A program made the translations under genes and the position numbers. From contig VXAI01000138.1 in NCBI GenBank assembly GCA_013399305.1, positions 2,051,096 to 2,115,095 on the forward strand: DNA of 64,000 bases. The letters are read 5' to 3'. This DNA is from Rostratula benghalensis (lineage: Eukaryota; Chordata; Aves; Charadriiformes; Rostratulidae). Position 1 is the first letter of the stretch. The number at the start of each line of letters is the position of its first letter. The notes under the pieces were generated by a model. It saw nothing but the letters and a program-made list of their open reading frames with translations, did no database searches and had not been told where the DNA came from. Of this stretch, positions 24,810-33,230 are shown in pieces.

Positions 24810-25400
24810 CTCCGCGGGCTGCCCCTCGGCTTGGCACGGGACGAAGCTGGGGGGAAGAGGCTGCCAGCCCCGCGGCTGCCTGACAAAGTGGGTTCTGTGA
24901 GCACAGCCTGACAACAACAATCTGCTCCCCGAGCCGGTGGGTCTCTGCCCGCTATCGCTTCCAGCTCCGCCAAAACGGGGAATCACTGAGACACGTGGAA
25001 ATTTCTGGAGAGAAAAAAAAAAAAAAAGGAGCTCGGGGTGTCAGGGGAGGGCTAGTGCTGTGTTTAGAGAAGCTTTTTATTTCATTTTTTTCTTTATTTT
25101 TTTTTATTTATTTTATATTTTATTGGATTTTAGCTATTTATTTTAATTTCTTCTTTATTTTAATTTTTTATTTTATACCTTCGGCCTGAGGCTAGGAGCC
25201 CGGCCAGGGGAGGGGAAGGAGAAGGGACTCCCATCCCGGAGAAGCTCTCTCTGCAGATGGCCTGTGGGTGATTTGCCGAGGGTGATTTGCGGGGTAGTTC
25301 TCAGAGTTAACACCCGGAGAGGGGGCACGGGACATCGTGCTGCTGGAGGTGCACGAGGAACAGGAGACCCGTGTGTCCGTCTGTGCTAACGGGCCTGAGG
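24810..25400. promoter_or_regulatory. CpG-enriched patches flanking a T-rich tract
   Basis: Positions 24810-24985 hold about 13 CpGs by eye (CCGCGG, CGGGACGAAG, CCGAGCCGG and others). Positions 25185-25400 are again moderately CpG-rich. Between them lie an A-rich run (25012-25027) and a low-complexity TTTTATTT tract (25070-25180). The CpG content suggests an unmethylated regulatory element, perhaps a weak CpG island. No TATA box or convincing splice site accompanies it. Confidence 0.25.
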
Positions 25401-25811
25401 AAGGGCAGGGCAGTCTGGCTAAATTCCAGCTTTGGCTAAATTACCTAAAACTCCCCTCAGTGTCAGGAGCTAAATCTGGTATTACACATCTCTCCTTCCA
25501 AGGCATGTTCTAATGTTCCTGTGCTCTGCTGAGCAGTCACCGAGCTCCATCTCGCAGGTACCTGACCTGCACCAGCAAAGCCCTGCCTGGGAACACCTCA
25601 GAGGGGACTCAAACCCTGTGCCAAAGCCCAGCTACTGGTAATGGAACGAACTCCACGTTTCACCCACCGTTTGGGGGGGGAGATTTGAAATTTTCCAATG
25701 AAAGGCCCTGCAGAAATGCAAAACATCATCCAAGCGAACAGGCTCAGCAAACGAGATGGCTGGGAAATGAAAGATGGTTCACTGCAGAGCGATGCCATCA
25801 CAGCAGCCTCA
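25401..25811. other. Unique noncoding sequence
   Basis: Nothing identifiable apart from a G9 run near 25672-25680. Confidence 0.55.
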
Positions 25812-26035
25812 AATAGGAGATCAGGGACAATTTTTACCCTGAGAGGGTTCTGAAGCCTTGGACTGGGCTGCCCAGGGCAGGGGTTGAGGCCCCATCCCTG
25901 GAGGGATTTAAAAGCTGGGCTGACACAGAGCTTGGAGACAGGGGTTAGTGATGGGTTTGATCAGAGGGAGGGTGATGGTTGGACTGGATGATCTGAAAGG
26001 TCCCTTCCAACCTGGACAATTCTGTGATTCTGTGA
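25812..26035 (+). mobile_element. CR1 LINE 3'-end fragment (sense)
   Basis: The run TTTTTACCCTGAGAGGG, CTGGGCTGCCCAGGGCAG, GGCCCCATCCCTGGAGGG, TTGGACTGGATGATCTG and AGGTCCCTTCCAACCTGG is the classic avian CR1 3' untranslated region. It ends with the octamer tail TTCTGTGATTCTGTGA. This is a severely 5'-truncated copy of about 225 bases with no coding capacity. It is the only sense-oriented CR1 I see, and the only copy in the window with an intact-looking tail in plus orientation. Confidence 0.93.
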
Positions 26036-27476
26036 ATATCTGCGACTTCTTTCCCCTTTTCCTCTGAATCCCTTTGGCTGGGATCTGTTTCCCCATCCAA
26101 TCGCTACCCTAACTCTTGGAGAGACTTTGGGAAACGGCAAAGGCAGATCCTGAGCCTGCCCTGGTGTCTGATGCCATCAGGGAAGGTTGATTATTCCTGC
26201 TAATACAAGACATGTGTTCAACAGGCGCTTCACCCCTGTACTCCTGATGCGTGTCCTGGCAGAACAGTACCCTGCCGGCCCTGCTGTAACACAACCCTCA
26301 ACTCTCCAGTACAACAACTGCCATTACCTCAGGTTTACCAAATCCCCCGGGGGTCCTGAGGACCCTGGCCTTGCTGCTTGTTCCCATTTATGTTACTTGG
26401 CTGAATTACGTAGTGAAACGAGGGTAGGATATCTTGTCAAAAGCGATGTGGAGCCACGGGAAGGAGGGGTGTTTATTAAGGATTGAGCTTGCGCTGCTGA
26501 GTGTTTCTAAGCCACCGACTTTCCCTGGGGTTGGCTGCTCCCTGTCCCTCTGACCTTACATTTACTTACATTTGCAAGTAAAACTACATCAGCAGAGAGA
26601 GGTAGGACATCTGTGGGCACACCTGTGGCCTGTGAACTTTTATCTTTACGGGTACATTTCAACAGATGTTTTATGCTTTGTTTTCAACAGCTCTTGCCCT
26701 GAATTTGTTATTGCCCAGAGTAAGTTCATTTTTAACAGCTGCCTGACAGGACAGGCTTTTCTTCTTTACCAGCTTTATTGCGTCTAAGAGAAATACTAAG
26801 GCAAACTCATCCTGAAGGGAGAATAAGAGGGAAAGAGACGGGTAGAAATGGAAAAGCTCAGTATGCATCAAGCTTTAAGATATATTTACAGACAGTTGAA
26901 TTTACACTAATAGCAGAGGCTAAATTCTCATTGTAGTAGCACTGCAGGGTGTGCTGTGTCTGTGCGTGTAGGGAAGTAACTTTTAGACAAGGTGCTGTTA
27001 GAGAGGGGGTTTGCCAGCATGGTTCTGGGGTTTGCCAGCACTGTGTGTAGGGGTACACTCAGACTGTCTCTGCAAGCCCAGCTGTGCACTCAAATGCAAA
27101 CACCACCATCAGAAAACACTAAGGCAGGAATATGAATGCTGAAATCACAAATCAGCTTTCCTGATGGATCAGCATAAGGTAAAGTTTCCAGGAAAACTCT
27201 GGCTCCTGTGCCGCTCCCAACCCCCAGTCCTGTTTACGGAACAGGTGAAGATATAAACACATAGACATTGCTTTTTCTGTATCTGCATCTTCCCATGTGA
27301 TTTCATTTCCTGCATCTCTTCACACTGAAAACTAAAGCCTGTCCTTTGTGATGCTCTCCTGAAGACAGCACACACTCGTGATCTCAAGTGGGAAGAAGAT
27401 GATGACGAATTGCTCGAATGATCCCCAGGGTGACGAGACAGACGACTGGAGCAGGGGCTGCATAGCCTCTGCTCTG
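26036..27476. other. Unique noncoding sequence
   Basis: No gene was recognised. A short internal duplication, GGTTTGCCAGCA, occurs at about 27008 and 27030. The remaining frames are under 100 codons without domains. Confidence 0.55.
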
Positions 27477-27690
27477 ATTGGGTTTGCTCTGTTTAATATC
27501 TCCCCAAGCCATAATATCATTCTAATAATTTAATTTATAGCCCTGTTTGTTTTCATTTATGGTTTAACAGACCAGCTGGCAATTAGGGCCTAATTATGCT
27601 GTTATGCAAAGTAGCTCCATTTATTTTTATAACATCGGCTGCAGCGTAAGCTGTATTTGTTTTTAATTGTGAAATCAGCCATGGCAACAT
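27477..27690. promoter_or_regulatory. AT-rich enhancer-like block
   Basis: About 210 bases are dense in homeodomain cores (CTAATAATTTAATTTATAG, GGCCTAATTATG, TTTTTAATTG), with octamer-like TTATGCAAAG, a CAGCTGG E-box and almost no CpG. No repeat signature was found. The composition and motif density match conserved developmental enhancers, and it is one of the better candidates in the window. Confidence 0.3.
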
Positions 27691-28794
27691 ACCATAATGA
27701 TCCATGTGTCACAGCTGGGAACGCTGCTCAGCTTGGCTGAGGAAGGTGCAACAGAGCTGGAGGGACAGGACTGGGGTTCCCCCTTCACATCCAGGCAGGG
27801 GAATCTACGAGCGCTTGGTGTTTGCCCTGGATCTGGCACCAGTTTCTTGCTATTGCTACTTGTCCTCCTTTTCCCAGTAAAATTTCTCACCAGAAGAAAC
27901 CAAGCCGTGACATTCCACGATAACACAAGGCTCTTCCCTCTTCCCTTTCTGGGGAGAGCTTGCTGGGCTCAGGGGTGTGCTGTTAGCAGCTTTGTTGAAG
28001 TAAACATTTGGGCATAAGGAAACCTTCAAAAGGGTTGGAGACCGACAGACACGTCCAGGGAGTCACCTCTCTGGCCTCCAGACCACCAGGTATTCGGTCC
28101 TAAACTACCATACTACCAGAGGAAATCAGCACAGCCACACAGACACCCGTAGTGAGTGGGTGCTGGTCCTCCCACCGAAGGCTTTACAGAGCAGAGGAAA
28201 AGCCAACTGTTCCTTCAGTGGGAGAAGGGTGCACAAGAGCACTCAGATCATTCTTCCTTCGTCCTCCATCACTCACACTTCCTCTTCACGCTCCACTTTT
28301 CCAGTTACCTTCAGTCCTAATTTCTCTCCTCTAGGAGCTTGCATTTTGCTCTGGTTGTTGCTGCATTCATATGCTTAGGAGGGTTGTTTGCCCTTGTTTC
28401 CAGAAACCACGTTTGAGAACTCCCTCAGGTCCCCAGCTGTAGGTGGTTGCTGCCTTCCCAGCTCGCCGCTTGCCAAAAGCTCACACACACTCACATGTGC
28501 AAGAAGACAGCTTAGGCTTTGGGATCACAAATGTTTCCGAGATAGGGTGTGACTTGCATATGGCTCCAAATGTTTAAATCTGTATTGGCCAGAAGACGTC
28601 GGGTCTGCAAAAGAAAAATCATAATAAATCACAAGACTAAAGGGGTTGCAAATCGCAGGAGAAACTACGAATGCCTCACTTTTACAGAGCTGTCTTCACC
28701 CATTGGACTTTTTCACAGAACGACTTGTCTTATCTTGCTAGACAGGGACCAAACGGACATGAGTTCAGCTTTTGGCATGGCCACAGCCCCCTTG
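27691..28794. other. Unique noncoding sequence
   Basis: No exon was supported. The 106-codon plus frame at 27697-28017 and the 100-codon plus frame at 28549-28851 have no recognised domain. Confidence 0.55.
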
Positions 28795-28858
28795 AGTGAT
28801 CTCAGACAAGTTCTTGAGCTTGCTGCTCTTGAATCCGCTCCTGCAAAGTAGGGATATG
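28795..28858 (+). repeat. Possible MIR core fragment
   Basis: GTGATCTCAGACAAGTTCTT and, 25 bases later, CTGCAAAGTAGGGATA align in order and spacing with the MIR SINE core (GTGACCTTGGGCAAGTCACT and CTGTAAAATGGGGATA). The intervening bases are diverged. This is pattern memory and not a database hit. If correct, it is a very old element, as MIR is at least amniote-wide. Confidence 0.35.
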
Positions 28859-29739
28859 GCCTCTCCTTCCCCATTCCCATCCCATCTGCTTGAATTATCC
28901 TTTCTCTGCGAAAAGGCGGTGTCTCGCAAGTGTCTGCACATCTGGTGCCTCTGAGCAGTGTCTGCTTTCAGATGGAAGTTGATGCTCGGGGTTACCTGGG
29001 ATTTTAGGCAGAGGAGTGTCTTCCCCTGCTCCAAAGAAGGTAATAATTAATTCAGGTTATCTAATGAACTGGCTCAAAATGCAGCAGCTGCTGAGGCCTC
29101 TGTTGTCTCTTCCCAAGGCCCATATTCTGGACAACAGTACCAGGAGAAATTACTCCAGGATTGTTATTTTTATCTAATGCTTTGGGAAGCTGATATACAG
29201 AGGTTGACTTGTTCCCTCCAACCGAGCACATCGGCTGCACAGTTCAGGATGAAAACTTGGTGTCCTGCCTCCCCCCCACCACTCTATCTGTTGAATGCAA
29301 AATGATAGAGGGAGAAAAAGGAGCTTCCAACCCAGAAGTGCAGAAGCAAATGAAAATAACCACTTTACGGAAAAATTAATAAATATATTTTCAGAATTTG
29401 TTCTTAAAACCAAAACCAAATCACACCCTTTTGAGCTCAGCTTTAATGCCGGTTGCATTTCCTAGTGCTTTTTTTGTTTGTTTGTTTGCTCAGAACCAGC
29501 CTGTCAATCCCTAATGGAAATAACTGGAGACGTGTGTGAATTAACACACACACACGCAAAAATGCAGACAGCAAGAAGAAGTCATTCCACAGTCTAGCCT
29601 TGTTAAAGAATACAGTCAGTTTCCAGCAGCAAACCTTCCCCCCTCGGTCTCTCTAGCCAGAGGAATTTCTTTCACCTCCTCAGAAGCTGCTTATTAAAGT
29701 TAGGCTGGGGCTGGTTCCCAGGTAATAGAACAGCAGCAA
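28859..29739. other. Unique noncoding sequence
   Basis: A (CA)n run of about six units lies at 29543-29555 and TTTG repeats near 29472-29488. No gene or transposon was recognised. Confidence 0.55.
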
Positions 29740-29796
29740 AGCTTAACTAATCTATATTTTTACTGCAGTAATTAAACTGTGCACTTGCTAATAAAA

Positions 29797-29940
29797 AGGT
29801 AACACTTTAAATTAAGGCCCCATTTCTAGATGCTGTATTAATATTTATGAAATGATTACTGCATACAGCCACATTCTTTAAGGACTTATTAGAACGCGTG
29901 TTATAAAACTCAATTGTAATAAACCCTTAATGGTTATGCT
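29797..29940 (+). repeat. Probable ancient vertebrate repeat, possibly conserved
   Basis: The block begins GGTAACACTTTAAATTAAGG. GGTAACACTTTA followed by a few bases and AAGG is a recurrent terminal motif of old vertebrate interspersed repeats. The block continues with AT-rich TATTAATATTTATGAAATG, AAGGACTTATTAG and AATAAACCCTTAATGG words of the same style. It is flanked by TAAT-rich sequence from 29755. I cannot name the family. The sequence is relatively undecayed for its presumed age, so it might be an exapted regulatory element. That last step is inference. Confidence 0.35.
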
Positions 29941-30634
29941 CTGGTGAGCTGCAATTTTTTCAGCCCTACAAGTGGCGTCTTCTTAGAACAGGAGGAAAAT
30001 GCTCTTCCCTCCCTTAAAGCCCCCCAAAGTTTTGTCTCTTTGCTGGTCCTGGCCCAAGTACTTCTGCTCAACCATCTATAAATGAGGTGGGACTTCATTG
30101 CTGAGGTCTCTCTCTTGCTCTCCCGCCACTTTGGAAAGGTCTGGAATCTCCTGTGAAAACACAGGGATCATAGGACCTCCCAAATCATGTCAGCCATCCC
30201 CCACACACATCTGGGTTACCACAGGGCTCCCACAGAGCCATCAACATCGATGTTTTGGCAACTGAACCCTGCCTTCAGCATCTCGACTGCGTTGGGTGAC
30301 CAGGCTCCTTCCACAGCCAATAGAGATAGGACTGATGATAATTTATTCCCTCTCCCCAAGGCATTGTGTCATCTCTTTGGAAACTCCTTCTGATCTGGAA
30401 CATCGCTGAGTTCGTAGCTTCAGGGAGCGCTTACAGAGGGAACGGGGTGAGGTCACTCACAAAGACCTTCATTCTCTCATCACCATGGTCCCTTCAAGGA
30501 CCGGGAGATACAGGAGAGCGAGATCAGTGTTCTGTGGGCAAGAGAATGTACTTAAATAGATTATCCTCTTCAAAAAGGAATATATCATAGTGCCAAAGTA
30601 CTCGTTTATGTTTGCTTCTAGGCTTCTTTTTTTT
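29941..30634. other. Unique noncoding sequence
   Basis: Short frames of 68-74 codons only, with no domain. No repeat was recognised. Confidence 0.55.
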
Positions 30635-30656
30635 GTAAACTAGAAATCTAGTTTAC
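30635..30656. repeat. Perfect 10-bp hairpin
   Basis: GTAAACTAGA (30635-30644) and TCTAGTTTAC (30647-30656) are exact reverse complements with a two-base spacer, making a near-perfect 22-base palindrome. TCTAGA recurs just downstream. Palindromes of this length can bind dimeric proteins or extrude as cruciforms. No larger structure was seen. Confidence 0.8.
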
Positions 30657-30809
30657 ATCTAGACATCTCCTTCACCCTGAGCTATTATTTTCAACGTGCA
30701 GCTTTTGCACTAGAATAAGTACTCATTGAATATTTCATCACATTCATTTTGCAAAGGGCTGTATGTAAGGTGATAATTTGCAGCAAACCCTTTTTGTCTT
30801 TTATTGCTC

Positions 30810-30833
30810 TTTTTTTTTTTTTTTTTCCTACAG
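30810..30833 (+). other. T17 tract ending in an acceptor-like CAG
   Basis: Seventeen T residues (30810-30826) followed by CCTACAG form a near-ideal 3' splice site with AG at 30832-30833, directly before the minisatellite. No matching donor or open frame supports an exon, so this is probably coincidental. Confidence 0.3.
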
Positions 30834-30838
30834 TTGGG

Positions 30839-30966
30839 GCAGTTTGTGATGCAGTTTGTGATGATGCAGTTTGAGATGCAGTTTGTGATGATGCAGTTTG
30901 TGATGCAGTTTGTGATGATGCAGTTTGAGATGCAGTTTGTGATGATGCAGTTTGTGATGCAGTTTG
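30839..30966. repeat. Composite 12/15-bp minisatellite
   Basis: Units of 12 bases (GCAGTTTGTGAT, or the variant GCAGTTTGAGAT) alternate strictly with 15-base units (GCAGTTTGTGATGAT). The order is 12, 15, 12 variant, 15, repeated to give a 54-base higher-order period of about 2.4 copies. All units are multiples of three, so every frame stays open. On the minus strand it reads as repeating QTAS and QTASS, and the variant base is synonymous there. That frame has no gene context, so I treat the array as noncoding. Copies within a higher-order unit are identical, which implies recent expansion. Confidence 0.95.
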
Positions 30967-32263
30967 CCTGATCATGGTATTCCTACCTCCTGCCTTTCCT
31001 CTTACTTCGGCTTCCTAGAGGGGCACACTTGAGGTCCCAAACTTGCAAAGTTTATGAAATATTTTGTGTTCTGCAAAGCTCAGTGTAAGCCAGTGGGACT
31101 TCTCAGGCATAAAAATATTTCCATGTATAAGCACTTGACAGTTTGAAGCATAAGTCATTAACCTCTTTTAATTAAAGCTTGCAAAAAAGTTCCAGCACAG
31201 CACACAGGCAGCATAAAACCAGGGATAAAGTCAGGGAGAGAAAAAACCTTTTCTGTGAAGTATCCCCTCGAAACAAAGGCAACCTCCACCCCAAACCTCC
31301 AACATCTTCAAGGGCCAAAATGCAAAGAGTTTGTGCTCAAACTGACCTAAGCTAAAGCTCAGACTTCATGGTCTAGTAACATAGCAACGTTTGTTATGTA
31401 TAATAACAGCATCCAAAATGACACAATAAAAAAAGAATTATCTGTGATTAGAACTGAACTATTGAAATGTCTCCAGCTGGAGCCAAAATTTGGAAGGGGA
31501 CAAGGGAGGGGGAAAGAGGAGTTTATTATTTCAGTAGCTGCAGTGAAAATCCCCTCTGGGTGCTCTGCAAACCACCCTCTGCTCCTTGAAACCATCCCCC
31601 TCATTGACATGGTAATGGTCTTTGTTGAATTCAAAGACGATTACATCAGAACTGTGTGGCCTCTTGTGGGTTTTCCAAGGCTTATAAAGCACACAAATTA
31701 TATGAAAATATTGGGTTGAAAAATTAGTAAGCCATAGGAGTTTGTGTTGTTTTAGCCACGCTTTACTGCAGGGAAGGAAAACTGTGGCTCCTCCAGACCT
31801 TTGCCCAGTCTTTCAAAGCTACTTTCTTTATTATTTTTCTTTTCTGGTGGGCTCACTTTGGATACACAGCCTGTGTTTTTAAGGGACTTTCATACTGGAG
31901 CAAACTTTTCAACATGCGATGTATAAAGACCAGAGACCAATTCTCCCCTGAATTGCTCCAGTTCAACTTCCCTACAACCAAGGAGAAAGTTCTGTCCCAT
32001 AACATTCTGTCAAATGAACTCTCCAAAGAGATGGTTCTCCTTATGGATTCTTGCATCCACATGACAACTGTGCATGTGAAATGGGAAATTGTGGTTGGAA
32101 ATTATTCTTTAAAGTATCTTTAAGAAACACTAGTGAGCTCACAGCTCCGAGCTTTTCTTTCTTTTTCATTTTCCTGTAACTCGCAGTGAGGGGGGGGGAA
32201 AGATCATTCTGCCATATCCACCTTGTTCTCAGATGGATGTGCTCAGAAAACAGTTCTGAGTGG
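30967..32263. other. Unique noncoding sequence
   Basis: No gene was identified. Overlapping frames at 31359-31719 on both strands (91 and 107 codons) mirror each other and lack domains. A G10 run lies near 32190. Confidence 0.55.
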
Positions 32264-32309
32264 CTTTTTTTTTTTTTTTTTTTTNNNNNNNNNNNNNNNN
32301 NNNNAAAAA
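32264..32309. other. Assembly gap within a poly-T tract
   Basis: A long T run (about 32264-32284) leads into 20 N bases (32285-32304), then AAAAAG. The gap length is probably a placeholder and the T-to-A switch across it is unresolved. Missing sequence could be an inverted retroposon, a longer simple repeat or a misjoin. Any interpretation across this point is unsafe. Confidence 0.95.
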
Positions 32310-32504
32310 GGAGTAAACAAAAGGTACAAGAAGGAGGTTCCCATCACCAATTATAAAATGTTTGGAGATCGTACAATGCCAGAGCTAGTGTAGCTGCTGG
32401 GAAATGCCTTTTCCGCTCACCAGTTCTTCCACTGGGCTTTCTCCAGTACAAGATCCCCTTTCTAAGAACTCGGCCTGATTGAACATTCACCGGTAATTGT
32501 ATAA

Positions 32505-33230
32505 TTCTCAAAAATGCCAGGATACTGCTCTGAAGGTCAGCTTCCAGGAAGCCTTGTTGATACAGCAGTGTTCAACCAGGTTGTTGACACAGTTTATCAG
32601 GAGTTAATGAATGAGCTACAGCAGGAGTTCTCCTGCCTTCAAAGAGGTTACCAAGTAATCAGGCAAATTGTCCATACCACGGAAGGTAATAAACGAGGCT
32701 TGTGAAAAGGAAGGGCTGTGTAAAATGTGTCTGATCTTGCCTTTTTGGAGTTTTGGGAGAGTTCAAGCTCGTGTATGTGCTGGTTCCAGTGTGAAAGACC
32801 ACAACGGTCCTCTTGGAACAGGGAGGCTTTTTGATGTATCCAGCACGAAATCGAGATTTTGGAGGATGTGTGAGAGGGGCAGAAGGTAGGAGAGAAAACA
32901 CCTTCCCCTTCTGTCTAAGAGCATAAAGATCATGGACAAGATGCATAGAAATAATACAAGAGGTAATAATTCAAGAGGTGGGAAGAGGCCGAGGCAGAAT
33001 GCTCTTCAAAATGAAAAAAAGGATGGCCCAGAGATCATCTCATTAAGGTCCACAACTTCCCAGTGCCCAGCCAGGGAAGAGCTTTGGCTCTCAGCTGGAT
33101 CCACTCCCAGACCTGGCCATAGTCCTGGGAGTGGTGGAGCTGATGAGAGGCCACGGGACTTAGCATCTGGAGGCAGGAGGCAGGGCAGGATCTTCCCTTT
33201 CAGCAGCCTTAAACGTAGATCAGCTTAAGC
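32505..33230 (+). pseudogene. Doubtful decayed coding stretch
   Basis: Three plus-strand frames follow one another: 32514-32705 (63 codons, helix-like, acidic and Gln-rich), then 32668-32889 and 32932-33228, both in one other frame and separated by a stop at about 32887-32889. The last begins with an Arg/Asn/Gly/Lys-rich patch reminiscent of nuclear or RNA-binding proteins. Joining them would need one frameshift and one stop, as in a processed pseudogene. I do not recognise the protein, there is no 3' poly-A, and frames of this size are common by chance in the window. Unresolved. Confidence 0.15.

Noticed and set aside
30839..30966. CRISPR-like regular repeats
   Set aside because: Units are contiguous without unique spacers, in a vertebrate genome; a minisatellite.
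30691..30975. Minus-strand ORF with QTAS/QTASS repeats and a lysine run
   Set aside because: Generated by the minisatellite and the T17 tract; no upstream coding context.
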